Shown piece after piece: positions 6,658-15,012 of a DNA stretch of 18,397 bases. Position 1 is the stretch's first letter. Each line of letters opens with the position of its first letter. Under the pieces are notes generated by a model that made no database searches, was not told the DNA's origin, and worked only from the letters and a program-made list of their open reading frames with translations. Position numbers and translations under genes: made by a program. Source of the stretch: an uncultured Riemerella sp. (GTDB taxonomy: Bacteria; Bacteroidota; Bacteroidia; Flavobacteriales; Weeksellaceae); NCBI GenBank assembly GCA_938037185.1, contig CALHQK010000152.1, positions 1-18,397 on the forward strand. Direction: 5' to 3'.

Positions 6658-6948
6658 ATGTTTATAGTATCATTAAACTACAAAAAGGAAATCAGTGAAG
6701 TAGAAAAATATTTAAAAGAACATGTGGATTTTCTGGATAAATACTATTTGCTCGGAAAATTCATCTGTTCTGGAAGAAAAAACCCAAGAACGGGAGGGAT
6801 TATTCTTGTAAATGAAAAAGATAAAGAAATGGTAATCAATATAATGAAAGAAGACCCATTTTATAAAAATGAAATTGCAGAATATGAATTTATAGAGTTT
6901 ATTCCGACCAAATTTGATGAAAAATTTGCTTATTTTGTAAATAATTAA
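6658..6948 (+). CDS. YciI family protein
   Basis: The 96-residue protein has the full YciI-like pattern: an N-terminal strand MFIVSLNYKK, then HVDFLDKYYLLGKFICSG, the phrase NPRTGGIIL, and near the end DPFYKNEIAEYEFIEF. YciI proteins have a dimeric ferredoxin-like fold with a conserved His and Asp in the cleft; here the His is H22 and D26 is the candidate acid. Their substrates are mostly unknown, though some relatives act in dehalogenation or aromatic breakdown, so no reaction can be named. A TACCTTTG box at 6612-6619 near the end of dnaG could be its own promoter, without a clear -33 element. clpP starts 18 nt downstream on the same strand, so the two are probably cotranscribed. Confidence 0.88.
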   Translation: MFIVSLNYKKEISEVEKYLKEHVDFLDKYYLLGKFICSGRKNPRTGGIILVNEKDKEMVINIMKEDPFYKNEIAEYEFIEFIPTKFDEKFAYFVNN

Positions 6949-6966
6949 CCTTAAAAAGATTTATAT

Positions 6967-7644
6967 ATGGACATAAAGAAAGAATTTAGAGATTTTTCTG
7001 TAAAACATTTAGGAAATAATGGGCTGGTAACGGACCAATATATGGGAATGTTCAATCCTACCAACCTTACACCATACATCACCGAAGAAAGAAGGCTGAA
7101 TGTAGCGCAGATGGATGTTTTCTCAAGACTGATGATGGATAGAATCATCTTTTTGGGAACAGGAATTGATGACCAAGTGGCGAATATCGTGACGGCACAG
7201 CTGTTGTTTTTGGAAAGTGCTGACCCGATCAAGGATATTCAGATTTATATCAATTCGCCTGGTGGAAGTGTTTATGCAGGATTGGGAATTTATGACACGA
7301 TGCAGATTATCAAACCAGATGTAGCTACAATCTGTACAGGTATGGCAGCTTCTATGGGAGCGGTGCTTTTGGTTGCAGGTGAAAAAGGAAAGCGTTCTGC
7401 ATTGAAGCATTCCAGAGTGATGATTCACCAGCCAAGCGGCGGCGCACAGGGAGTTGCGAGCGATATGGAAATCAATTTGAGAGAAATGCTTAAACTGAAA
7501 AAAGAACTTTATGACATTATTTCTGAGCATTCTGGACAGTCTTACGAATGGGTGGAAAAGGCATCAGACAGAGACTACTGGATGACTTCCACTGAAGCGA
7601 AAGAAATGGGAATGGTAGATGAAGTTTTGGAGAAAAAGAAATAA
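6967..7644 (+). CDS. clpP: ATP-dependent Clp protease proteolytic subunit
   Basis: The 225-residue protein is the serine peptidase chamber that works with the ClpX/ClpA unfoldases in cytoplasmic proteolysis. The catalytic triad is visible: S129 in GMAASMGA, H154 in MIHQPSGG and D203 in DRDYWM. The spacings of 25 and 49 residues match the E. coli enzyme. The oxyanion strand INSPGGSV is at 95-102. The N-terminus is about 30 residues longer than mature E. coli ClpP and may include a propeptide. clpX is not next to it; instead the gene follows the YciI-like gene closely and ends at a strong terminator shared with the convergent pcrA gene. Confidence 0.98.
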   Translation: MDIKKEFRDFSVKHLGNNGLVTDQYMGMFNPTNLTPYITEERRLNVAQMDVFSRLMMDRIIFLGTGIDDQVANIVTAQLLFLESADPIKDIQIYINSPGGSVYAGLGIYDTMQIIKPDVATICTGMAASMGAVLLVAGEKGKRSALKHSRVMIHQPSGGAQGVASDMEINLREMLKLKKELYDIISEHSGQSYEWVEKASDRDYWMTSTEAKEMGMVDEVLEKKK

Positions 7645-7647
7645 ACA

Positions 7648-7675
7648 AAAAGCCTTTCAATTGAAAGGCTTTTAT
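7648..7675. terminator. Bidirectional terminator between clpP and pcrA
   Basis: A perfect 26-bp palindrome has arms aaaagcctttcaa (7648-7660) and ttgaaaggctttt (7661-7673), with A runs on one side and T runs on the other on both strands. It starts 4 nt after the clpP stop, and its right end overlaps the pcrA stop codon (7672-7674), so it can serve both transcripts. Confidence 0.88.
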
Positions 7676-10008
7676 AATTTTTCCAATTTGGCAAATTTTA
7701 AAATCAAGTTCTTTTCGCCTTCTGTGGCAAATTTTATTTTTGCTTTCACATTATTAGGATCTGTTCCATCCAAAAACAGCACTTCTCCCACTCCGAAACG
7801 ATTATGCCTTACTCTGTCCCCTACTTCTATATCTTGAGACTGGCTGCTGTCAGTAGTATTTATTTTCGCAGATGAAACAGGCGTCAAATTCCTTTTAATA
7901 GGCTGTTCTGGTAATTTTTGTTCATCCACAGAAAGTTTTTTCTTCGGTTCTTTCTTTTGGAAAGCCCTCGGCATGCTCGGTGTATCATCAAAAATACTAG
8001 ATGACAGCCCTGAACGATTGATTCCCCTGTTTTCTACCATTGGATTGATAAAATCCAAATAATCCGTATCCACCTCGCTGAGAAAACGGCTCGGCTCCGA
8101 ATCTGTGATTTTCCCCCACTGAAAACGCGAAACAGCATAAGAGAAAAATGCCTGTTTTTCGGCTCTTGTGAGGGCTACATAGAACAGTCTGCGCTCCTCT
8201 TCCAGCTCCTCACGGGAGTTAGAACTCATAAAACTCGGGAACAGCCCCTCCTCCAGCCCTACGATGTAGACAATAGGAAATTCGAGCCCTTTGGATAGGT
8301 GTATCGTCATCAGAGAGACTTTATCGCCTTCCTCATCATTCTCCTGTGTATCAGCAGATAAGGCTATATTTTCAAGAAAATTAGACAAACTCGGGTCGCC
8401 ATCTTCCAGCTGCTGCTGCTCATCTATAAACCCTTGCATGGAGTTCATCAATTCCTGAATATTCTCCACTCGTGAGATGCCTTCTGGTGTCTGGTCTTCT
8501 TTCAAAGATTTTATCAAACTACTCTTTTTGGCTACTTCCATCGCTACTTGATAGACATTTTCTGTTTTCAGCATCACTTGGAAAACTTTTATCATCTGCC
8601 AAAAATCATTCAGTTTCGTTAAAGCCGAATTATTTAGCCCTAAATTCGGTGCATGAAACGGCAGAGCATCCAGCACATTAGCAATAGACTGCCCTATCGA
8701 GTCGGCATAAACAATGAGTTTATTTTGCGTCGTCTCTCCTATCCCACGCATCGGATAATTGATAACTCTGAGCAAGGCTTCCGAATCATTTTCATTAACC
8801 AAAAGTCTGAGATACGCCAGCAAATCCTTTATTTCTTTTCTTTGGTAAAAAGACAGCCCGCCATACACTCGGTAAGGAATATTTTTCCTCCTCAAAGCAT
8901 CTTCGAAGGCTCTGGTCTGGGAATTTGTACGATACAAAATAGCAAAATCATTAAATTTTTTCTGATTAAAATTATGCTGTTCCCAGATATTTCCTGCTAC
9001 AAAATTCGCCTCATCTGCATCAGATAGAGAGCGGTAGACTTTTATCTTTTCTCCAACTTCATTATCACTGAATACATTTTTCTCAAACTGATTTATATTT
9101 TTGGAAATCAAATCATTAGCTGCATTTACGATATTCTGCGTAGAGCGGTAATTCTGCTCCAATGAAACGATTTTCGCATCGGGATAATCCTTTTTAAAAT
9201 TCAAAATATTCTGAATATTAGCCCCACGGAAAGAGTAGATAGATTGTGCATCATCACCTACCACACATATATTTTCAAATTTAGAAGCTAAAGCCTTCAC
9301 TATCAGATACTGAGAATGGTTCGTATCCTGATACTCATCCACCAAAATATACCGAAATCTATCCTGATATTTCGCTAAAACTTCTGGAAACCTCGTTAGT
9401 AACTCATTGGTTCTCAACAACAAATCATCAAAATCCATCGCCCCATTCTTAAAACAAGTTTCTACATATTTTTGATAAATCTGCCCCATCAGCTTCATAT
9501 TAGCCCATTCATCAGCTTCCATCAGCTCTGGATTGTTATAATAGGCTTTTACTGTAATCAGATTATTTTTATACTGAGAAATTCTGCCCTGCACTTTCTT
9601 TGGTTTATACAGTTCAGAATCTATATTCATTTCTTTAAGCACTTTTTTCAGTACATTGAGAGAGTCTTGGGTATCATAAATAGTAAAATTAGACGGAAAA
9701 CCCAGATAATGAGCTTCACTCCTCAAAATCCGAGCAAAAACAGAGTGAAAAGTTCCCATCCAAAGGCTTTTCGCATCACTGTTCCCTACCACCTTTGCGA
9801 TACGCTCTTTCATCTCTCGGGCAGCCTTATTGGTAAAGGTAAGCGCCAGAATATTAAAAGGATCTGCTCCATTGGTTATCAGATGTGCTATACGCATCGT
9901 AAGAACACGAGTTTTCCCTGATCCTGCACCAGCAAGCACCATCAGAGGCCCTTGTAGAGTGGTCACAGCTTCATATTGGGCATTATTTAATCCTTTTAGG
10001 TAATCCAT
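7672..10008 (-). CDS. pcrA: UvrD/PcrA-type 3'-5' DNA helicase
   Basis: This superfamily 1 helicase, 778 residues from the ATG at 10008, unwinds DNA in nucleotide excision repair, mismatch repair and removal of RecA or stalled polymerase. The frame opens 2 codons earlier with TTG, but the ATG gives the family-typical MDYLKGLNNAQ. Motifs in order: Walker A AGAGSGKT (27-34), motif II VDEYQDTNHSQY, motif III VGDDAQSIYSFRGA, motif IV LEQNYRST, motif V SLMTIHLSKGLEFP, and motif VI ERRLFYVALTRAEK. The C-terminal end has VGDRVRHNRFGVGEV, the Tudor-like domain that contacts RNA polymerase in PcrA. TAAATTTG on the minus strand at 10034-10027 is a likely -7 box, but I see no good -33 element. The gene diverges from menG. 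Confidence 0.96.
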   Translation of the reverse strand: MDYLKGLNNAQYEAVTTLQGPLMVLAGAGSGKTRVLTMRIAHLITNGADPFNILALTFTNKAAREMKERIAKVVGNSDAKSLWMGTFHSVFARILRSEAHYLGFPSNFTIYDTQDSLNVLKKVLKEMNIDSELYKPKKVQGRISQYKNNLITVKAYYNNPELMEADEWANMKLMGQIYQKYVETCFKNGAMDFDDLLLRTNELLTRFPEVLAKYQDRFRYILVDEYQDTNHSQYLIVKALASKFENICVVGDDAQSIYSFRGANIQNILNFKKDYPDAKIVSLEQNYRSTQNIVNAANDLISKNINQFEKNVFSDNEVGEKIKVYRSLSDADEANFVAGNIWEQHNFNQKKFNDFAILYRTNSQTRAFEDALRRKNIPYRVYGGLSFYQRKEIKDLLAYLRLLVNENDSEALLRVINYPMRGIGETTQNKLIVYADSIGQSIANVLDALPFHAPNLGLNNSALTKLNDFWQMIKVFQVMLKTENVYQVAMEVAKKSSLIKSLKEDQTPEGISRVENIQELMNSMQGFIDEQQQLEDGDPSLSNFLENIALSADTQENDEEGDKVSLMTIHLSKGLEFPIVYIVGLEEGLFPSFMSSNSREELEEERRLFYVALTRAEKQAFFSYAVSRFQWGKITDSEPSRFLSEVDTDYLDFINPMVENRGINRSGLSSSIFDDTPSMPRAFQKKEPKKKLSVDEQKLPEQPIKRNLTPVSSAKINTTDSSQSQDIEVGDRVRHNRFGVGEVLFLDGTDPNNVKAKIKFATEGEKNLILKFAKLEKL

Positions 10009-10062
10009 AATCAAAATTTAGGGCTACAAATTTAGCGAAATTTAATAATTATCTAATTTTTT

Positions 10063-10070
10063 TATTTTTG
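10063..10070 (+). promoter_or_regulatory. -7 box of the menG-porT promoter
   Basis: TATTTTTG matches TAnnTTTG exactly and lies 19 nt before the TTG start at 10090. No TTG is found at the right distance upstream, so the -33 element is weak or absent. Confidence 0.45.
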
Positions 10071-10089
10071 CGAAAAATTAAATTATCTT

Positions 10090-10809
10090 TTGAAAGCGGT
10101 CACTCCTTATAATTCTACCAAAACCAAAAAAGCCCAAATAGAGGAAATGTTTGATAATATCGCGCCTAAATACGATATTTTGAATCGTGTTCTTTCTCTG
10201 CGGACGGATATTCTTTGGCGAAATACTTTGGCAAAATGGCTCAAAAAGGATAATCCGGCTCTTGTTTTGGATGTGGCGACAGGAACGGGAGATTTGGCGA
10301 TTAAAATACAACAAATGACTGATTGTCAAGTATTAGGATTAGATATTTCTCAACAGATGCTGAATGTAGGGTTTGAAAAAATTAAAAGCCTTGGCTTGGC
10401 TTCCAAAATATATCTACAAAAAGGAGATGCTGAAAATTTACCCTTTAAGGACAATAAATTTGATGCTGTAAGCGTTGCTTTTGGTGTAAGGAATTTTGAA
10501 AACTTGGAAAAAGGGCTGAAAGAACTCCAGAGAGTAGTGAAAAAAGGCTGCTGTGTGTATATTTTAGAGTTTTCCAAACCCAATGGTTTTTGGGTTCCTT
10601 TATATTTATTTTATTTTAAAAATATTCTGCCCATAATAGGAAAACTGATTTCAAAGGATAGCAGGGCTTACACTTATCTACCTGATTCTGTGAATGTTTT
10701 TCCTTATGGAAAAGAAATGAAGAAAATCCTTCTAAACGCAGGATTTTCTGTTGTAGAATATAAAAAATTAAGTTTTGGGATTGCTGCCATTTATAAGGCA
10801 ACAAAATAG
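10090..10809 (+). CDS. menG: Demethylmenaquinone methyltransferase (UbiE/MenG)
   Basis: The 239-residue SAM-dependent methyltransferase makes menaquinone from demethylmenaquinone, the last step for the respiratory quinone of this group. The SAM-binding motif is VLDVATGTGDLAIK (about 58-71), followed by GLDISQQML. The family segment GDAENLPFKDNKFDAV and the phrase FGVRNFENLEKGLKEL follow. The start is a TTG at 10090: no in-frame ATG lies upstream, and the next internal ATG would remove the conserved N-terminal YNSTKTKKAQIEEMFD. porT starts only 6 nt after the stop codon, so both are in one operon. This pair is also neighbouring in other flavobacteria as far as I recall. Confidence 0.94.
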   Translation: MKAVTPYNSTKTKKAQIEEMFDNIAPKYDILNRVLSLRTDILWRNTLAKWLKKDNPALVLDVATGTGDLAIKIQQMTDCQVLGLDISQQMLNVGFEKIKSLGLASKIYLQKGDAENLPFKDNKFDAVSVAFGVRNFENLEKGLKELQRVVKKGCCVYILEFSKPNGFWVPLYLFYFKNILPIIGKLISKDSRAYTYLPDSVNVFPYGKEMKKILLNAGFSVVEYKKLSFGIAAIYKATK

Positions 10810-10815
10810 AAAAAT

Positions 10816-11553
10816 ATGAACAAGAAATTATTAAAATCTGCAATTTTAGCATTATTATGCGCTTCATCACTGCTTTCTGCACAGTACTTTAATATCAGAA
10901 ACAGAGCTGACAGACTAGAATGGATAGATGTCAAGAAATACAGCTGGGGTTTTTATCTCAATATGAATGATTTTGATTATAATGTTTCTGAAATAGACAA
11001 AAACCAAAAAATGGTGACTTCTAAAACCAGCAGCAGTTTTGGTGCGGGACTTATTGGTAGAATGAGGCTTAATGAGCATTTGGATCTGAAATTAGAGCCA
11101 GGAATGCAGTTTTTAGAAAGAGAATTAATTTTCAAAAGAGCCGAAGTTTTGGCCGCCAATCCGCAGGATATAGAGTCTTTTACATCAAGAAAAATAAAAT
11201 CCACCTATGTAGATGTACCATTATTACTGGAATTCCACGGAAATAGATGGTTTAATTCCCGAGTGTATGTCGCAGGAGGAGTCAACTGGCTTATCAATCT
11301 GCAGTCTCAAGAAAAAAGCAGAGATGATAACATGAATGGTGTTTTTCGTACCACAACGCACAATCTAGCTTGGTCTGCGGAGCTTGGCATTCAGTTTTAT
11401 TTCTCCAAATTCAAGCTCACCCCGGGCTTCCGAGGGACATTTGTTATCAATAATGAATTAGTAAGAGACAATCCTTCCACTCCGGATTATTGGGCTGGGT
11501 CGCTGTCGCGCCTCAATACAAGGGCTTTTATGTTTATACTGAAATTTGAATAA
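10816..11553 (+). CDS. porT: PorT-like outer-membrane beta-barrel protein of the type IX secretion system
   Basis: The 245-residue protein begins with a clear signal peptide: KK, a hydrophobic stretch LLKSAILALLCASSLLSA, and probable cleavage after A22 before QYF. The mature part is rich in alternating beta strands and ends with FMFILKFE, with an aromatic last residue typical of outer-membrane barrels assembled by BAM. The N-terminal phrase NRADRLEWIDVKKYSWGFYLN and the position directly behind menG fit PorT/SprT, needed for type IX secretion and gliding in Bacteroidota. Its exact role in the secretion machine is poorly defined. It is followed by a terminator, so menG-porT form a two-gene unit. 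An unrelated outer-membrane barrel of the same size is the main alternative. Confidence 0.85.
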   Translation: MNKKLLKSAILALLCASSLLSAQYFNIRNRADRLEWIDVKKYSWGFYLNMNDFDYNVSEIDKNQKMVTSKTSSSFGAGLIGRMRLNEHLDLKLEPGMQFLERELIFKRAEVLAANPQDIESFTSRKIKSTYVDVPLLLEFHGNRWFNSRVYVAGGVNWLINLQSQEKSRDDNMNGVFRTTTHNLAWSAELGIQFYFSKFKLTPGFRGTFVINNELVRDNPSTPDYWAGSLSRLNTRAFMFILKFE

Positions 11554-11563
11554 AACTAAATTT

Positions 11564-11596
11564 AAAAATAGATTAGCAAAAATCTATTTTTTTTTG
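11564..11596 (+). terminator. Terminator of menG-porT
   Basis: The arms aaaaatagatt (11564-11574) and aatctattttt (11581-11591) enclose a 6-nt loop and are followed by more T. It lies 10 nt past the porT stop. Confidence 0.75.
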
Positions 11597-11604
11597 TATT
11601 TTTG
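11597..11604 (+). promoter_or_regulatory. -7 box upstream of the zapA operon
   Basis: TATTTTTG at 11597-11604 is an exact TAnnTTTG match directly behind the porT terminator and 25 nt before the ATG at 11629. A well spaced TTG is not seen. Confidence 0.45.
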
Positions 11605-11628
11605 CTCAAAAGTTAGAACAATCTTTTG

Positions 11629-11934
11629 ATGAAGCTTACAGAATTAGAAAATAATTTCTCAGAAATTGAGGATAAAATACTAAAAATCAGTATTAAATAC
11701 AAGGATTTAAAACAAAAGTATGCTGAATTATTAGAAAAAAACAACCATCTGAAAGCAAAATATGAAGAGGAAGTAATGAAGAATGAAGAGTTAATAGAAG
11801 AGCAGAAAAAAATGAAGCTGACTTCTGCTATATCGGGAAATCCAGATCATAACAGATTGATGAAAAGCCACATCAATAGATTAATAAAGGAAATTGATGT
11901 ATGTATAGCGGAACTTCGGAATAGTGGATTGTAA
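11629..11934 (+). CDS. Small coiled-coil protein upstream of zapA
   Basis: The 101-residue protein starts at the ATG at 11629; a TTG directly before it is not needed. Residues about 3-70 are almost purely charged and leucine/isoleucine-rich (for example ELLEKNNHLKAKYEEE), a long coiled coil. A short helical tail, NRLIKEIDVCIAELRNSGL, follows. Its stop codon overlaps the ATG of zapA by one base (TAATG), so translation is coupled. It resembles ZapB in size and coiled-coil nature, and the tail could be the contact to ZapA, but there is no sequence motif that proves this. It has no membrane segment or signal peptide. Role in cell division is inferred from context only. Confidence 0.8.
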   Translation: MKLTELENNFSEIEDKILKISIKYKDLKQKYAELLEKNNHLKAKYEEEVMKNEELIEEQKKMKLTSAISGNPDHNRLMKSHINRLIKEIDVCIAELRNSGL

Positions 11935-12227
11935 TGGAAATGCAGAGAGTAAATATCGTCATCGCTGGAAGGTCTTACCCCCTCAATGTTCCTGTAAATG
12001 AGGAAGAAATGCTCAGGAAAGTGGGAAGGCAGATAGAAAGCATGATTAAAGATTTTGAAGCAAATTTGGCTGTGAAAGACAAACAAGATGCCTTGGCTAT
12101 GTGTGCTTTAAAACTGGGAGCAAATGCAGAAATGGGAGCGGTAAATATAGAAAAAAACATACAATCTTCTAATGTAAGATTAGAAAAAATCAATCAATTA
12201 TTAGATGATTTAGAGGAAAACCTCTAA
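11934..12227 (+). CDS. zapA: Cell division protein ZapA
   Basis: The 97-residue protein promotes bundling of FtsZ filaments at the division ring. The N-terminal domain shows the ZapA pattern VNIVIAGRSYPLNVPVNEEEMLRKV, and the C-terminal half is a helix ending in a coiled coil (NVRLEKINQLLDDLEENL) for dimer and tetramer formation. The ATG at 11934 overlaps the preceding stop; a second ATG at 11940 would lose only two residues. A 6S RNA follows, then rny. zapA followed by 6S RNA is also the order in E. coli (zapA-ssrS). Confidence 0.92.
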   Translation: MEMQRVNIVIAGRSYPLNVPVNEEEMLRKVGRQIESMIKDFEANLAVKDKQDALAMCALKLGANAEMGAVNIEKNIQSSNVRLEKINQLLDDLEENL

Positions 12228-12235
12228 GAATTTTT

Positions 12236-12403
12236 GCCTACAATAGTTCTAACAAAATTAGGTAAACTCAACGCTAAAAAAATACCGGACAAAAGTTTAT
12301 TCAATGGCGTGCCGTATTTCGCGGATTACAGAGAATAAAAATCAGTCCAAATCGTATTGATTAGGAGTTTACTCTAAATCAAAGGATTATTGTAGGTTTT
12401 GTT
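12236..12403 (+). ncRNA. ssrS: 6S RNA (6S-Flavo type)
   Basis: The 215-bp gap between zapA and rny folds into one long interrupted hairpin of 6S architecture. The closing stem pairs GCCTACAATA (12236-12245) with TATTGTAGGT (12388-12397). The next stem pairs GGTAAACTC (12261-12269) with GAGTTTACT (12365-12373). Then GGAC (12287-12290) pairs with GTCC (12344-12347), and TTTATTC (12296-12302) with GAATAAA (12333-12339). The unpaired parts between stems form the large bubble that mimics an open promoter and binds RNA polymerase in known 6S RNAs. A T-rich tract (TTTTGTTTT) follows the closing stem and may end transcription. AATTTTTG at 12229-12236 is a near-consensus -7 box. The exact ends are not determined. 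Confidence 0.8.
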
Positions 12404-12442
12404 TTAGAATTAAGGAATAAAAAAATTATAAATAAATATTTA

Positions 12443-14017
12443 ATGGACACTATACTTTATATTATTATTGCTGCTGTCGGCGTTGTGATAGGCGTTTTAG
12501 TGGGAATTTCGTACTCAAGAAAGTCTACCAATTCCAAAGCAAATTTCATTATAAAAGATGCGAAACAGAATGCAGAAAACATTATCCAGAATGCTAATGT
12601 TCAGGCGGAATCCATCAAAAAAGAAAAAATTGTTCAGGCAAAAGAAAAGTTCTTAGAACTAAAATCTGAACATGATGCCAATATCCAGTCCCGCGAGAAA
12701 AAAATACAGGAAGTTGAAAAAAGGATAAAAGACAAAGAATCCAAACTAAACGATGAACTGAGCAAAATTTCTAAACTTGAAAAGGATTTGGATAAGCAAA
12801 TTGCTGATTACGAGCGGAAACAAGAAATTATTGACAAAAAACAAGCTGAGTTAAACGAAGCTACCGCTCAGAAAATTGAAATTTTAGAAAAAATATCAAG
12901 TTATTCTGCCGAAGAAGCCAGAGAAGAATTGGTAGAAACCATGAAAGCAGAAGCCAAAACCAGAGCTCAAGCCTATGTTCAGGATATTATAGAAGAGGCA
13001 AAAATGAATGCCAAAAATGAGGCGAAAAAAATAGTCATCCAAACAATCCAAAGAATCGGAACAGAACAAGCGATAGAAAATTCCGTTTCAGTTTTTAACA
13101 TAGAATCTGACGAAGTCAAAGGGCGAATTATCGGTAGAGAAGGACGAAATATCAGGGCTTTGGAAGCTGCTACTGGTGTAGAAATTATCGTAGATGATAC
13201 ACCAGAGGCTATTCTATTGTCCTGCTTTGACCCTGTCAGAAGAGAAATCGCAAGATTATCCCTTCACAAATTAGTTACCGATGGGCGAATCCATCCCGCA
13301 AGGATAGAAGAAGTGGTAGAAAAAACAAGAAAACAAATAGAAGAAGAAATTATAGAAGTGGGTAAGAGAACCATCATAGATTTGGGTATCCACGGGCTTC
13401 ATCCAGAGTTAGTAAAAGTGGTCGGAAGAATGAAATTCCGTTCTTCTTATGGGCAAAACCTGCTGCAACACTCCCGCGAAGTAGCAAATATAGCTGCTAC
13501 AATGGCAGCAGAGCTTGGACTTAATGTTAAATTAGCCAAGCGTGCAGGGCTTCTCCACGACATTGGTAAAGTTCCTGAAGAAGAATCTGAGCTTCCTCAT
13601 GCGCTTTTAGGAATGCAGTGGGCAGAAAAATTTGGCGAAAATCCAGAAGTTGTAAATGCCATTGGTGCTCACCACGATGAAATAGAAATGACCTCTCTCC
13701 TTTCCCCTATTGTTCAAGTAGCGGATGCTATTTCTGGTGCAAGACCAGGAGCGAGAAGACAGGTTTTAGAGTCTTATATCCAAAGACTGAAAGACTTAGA
13801 AGCTGCTGCATTGAGTTTTGATGGAGTTTCCAGCGCATACGCCATTCAAGCAGGACGGGAACTTAGAGTAATGGTAGAAAGTGTAAAAGTGAATGATGAA
13901 AAAGCCCACCAGCTATCATACGATATATCAGAGAAGATTCAAAATGAACTCACCTACCCTGGGCAAGTAAAAGTAACCGTAATCCGCGAAACAAGAGCGG
14001 TGAACATTGCAAGATAA
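12443..14017 (+). CDS. rny: Ribonuclease Y
   Basis: The 524-residue membrane-anchored endoribonuclease starts mRNA decay in bacteria without RNase E dominance. An N-terminal membrane helix (about residues 3-24, IIIAAVGVVIGVLVGISY) is followed by a long charged coiled coil to about 200. A KH RNA-binding domain with GRIIGREGRNIRALE starts at 227. The HD domain follows, with H343 in HSREVAN and the H372-D373 pair in LLHDIGK; the second conserved region has GAHHDE. All catalytic metal ligands are present and the length is normal. The gene lies behind zapA and the 6S RNA, and ends at a strong terminator shared with the convergent cysK. Confidence 0.98.
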   Translation: MDTILYIIIAAVGVVIGVLVGISYSRKSTNSKANFIIKDAKQNAENIIQNANVQAESIKKEKIVQAKEKFLELKSEHDANIQSREKKIQEVEKRIKDKESKLNDELSKISKLEKDLDKQIADYERKQEIIDKKQAELNEATAQKIEILEKISSYSAEEAREELVETMKAEAKTRAQAYVQDIIEEAKMNAKNEAKKIVIQTIQRIGTEQAIENSVSVFNIESDEVKGRIIGREGRNIRALEAATGVEIIVDDTPEAILLSCFDPVRREIARLSLHKLVTDGRIHPARIEEVVEKTRKQIEEEIIEVGKRTIIDLGIHGLHPELVKVVGRMKFRSSYGQNLLQHSREVANIAATMAAELGLNVKLAKRAGLLHDIGKVPEEESELPHALLGMQWAEKFGENPEVVNAIGAHHDEIEMTSLLSPIVQVADAISGARPGARRQVLESYIQRLKDLEAAALSFDGVSSAYAIQAGRELRVMVESVKVNDEKAHQLSYDISEKIQNELTYPGQVKVTVIRETRAVNIAR

Positions 14018-14020
14018 AAT

Positions 14021-14047
14021 AAAAACCTCCTAATTAGGAGGTTTTTT
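14021..14047. terminator. Bidirectional terminator between rny and cysK
   Basis: A perfect palindrome has arms aaaaacctcctaa (14021-14033) and ttaggaggttttt (14034-14046), with T runs on both strands. It starts 3 nt past the rny stop and ends 4 nt from the cysK stop. Confidence 0.9.
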
Positions 14048-14050
14048 GAT

Positions 14051-14980
14051 TTATATTTCTAAAATATTTTCTTGATACAAACCATCTACAGACAGGTATC
14101 TCTCGCCCGTATCATAATTAATAGTTAATATCACAGCATCTTTTGGGAAATCTTTCAATCGTTGGGCAACTGCAGCCACAGAGGCACCAGTAGAAATTCC
14201 AGCTAAAATTCCCTCTTCTTTAGCCAATCTCTGCGAAAATCTAAATGCATCTTCATTGCTTACCAAAATAGTTCCTTCTAAAATATTAGTATTCAGAACT
14301 TTTGGAATAAATCCTGCTCCGATACCTTGTATAGAATGTGGTCCTGGATTTCCACCGCTGATAACAGGCGAAAGCTCTGGCTCTACAGCAAAGGTTTTTA
14401 GTTGTGGAAATTTTGTTTTTAAAACTTCCGAAATACCCGTAATATGTCCGCCTGTCCCCACGCCTGTAATCAGGTAATCAACGCCTTCTGGGAAATCATT
14501 TAGAAGTTCTTGCGCTGTTGTATTCCTGTGAATTTCAGGATTGGAGAGGTTTTCAAACTGCTGCGGAATCCATGAATTTTCTATCTTCTCAGCAAGTTCC
14601 TGCGCTTTTTGAATAGCTCCCTTCATCCCTAATTCTCTCGGAGTAAGCACTATTTTTGCTCCATAAGCAGACATTAGTTTTCTTCTCTCCACACTCATAC
14701 TTTCGGGCATTACCAAAATCAGCTTATAGCCTTTCACAGCAGCCACCATAGCCAGACCAACCCCAGTATTTCCAGATGTGGGCTCTATAATCTGTGTTTC
14801 TTTGTTTAGTTTTCCCTCTTTTTCAGCGGTTTCTATCATCGCCAAAGCAATTCTGTCTTTAATGCTTCCTCCAGGGTTAAACTTTTCTAATTTAATCCAA
14901 ACATTATGGTCTGGAAATAACTTGCTTAATCTTACTACGGGTGTTTTCCCGATAGTTTCTAATACATTTGCGTACTTCAT
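14051..14980 (-). CDS. cysK: Cysteine synthase A (O-acetylserine sulfhydrylase)
   Basis: The 309-residue PLP enzyme makes cysteine from O-acetylserine and sulfide. The PLP lysine is K41 in NPGGSIKDR. The substrate loop TSGNTG (68-73) and the phosphate-binding loop GVGTGGHITG (about 173-182) are intact. MPESMSVERRKLMSAYGA and QQFENLSNPEIH are typical of CysK rather than CysM. The ATG at 14980 is the only sensible start. The serine acetyltransferase gene, whose product supplies the substrate, lies 212 bp upstream on the same strand. That gap holds a promoter and a terminator-like hairpin, so cysK probably has its own regulated transcript in addition to read-through from cysE. Confidence 0.96.
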   Translation of the reverse strand: MKYANVLETIGKTPVVRLSKLFPDHNVWIKLEKFNPGGSIKDRIALAMIETAEKEGKLNKETQIIEPTSGNTGVGLAMVAAVKGYKLILVMPESMSVERRKLMSAYGAKIVLTPRELGMKGAIQKAQELAEKIENSWIPQQFENLSNPEIHRNTTAQELLNDFPEGVDYLITGVGTGGHITGISEVLKTKFPQLKTFAVEPELSPVISGGNPGPHSIQGIGAGFIPKVLNTNILEGTILVSNEDAFRFSQRLAKEEGILAGISTGASVAAVAQRLKDFPKDAVILTINYDTGERYLSVDGLYQENILEI

Positions 14981-15012
14981 TTTATTTATTTTAAATTATT
15001 TTTCTAAAAAAC

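Noticed and set aside
7123..7530. A 135-residue frame on the minus strand inside clpP, and similar frames antisense to dnaG, pcrA and pepP.
   Set aside because: They are opposite strongly conserved genes, have odd amino acid composition and no recognisable domain.
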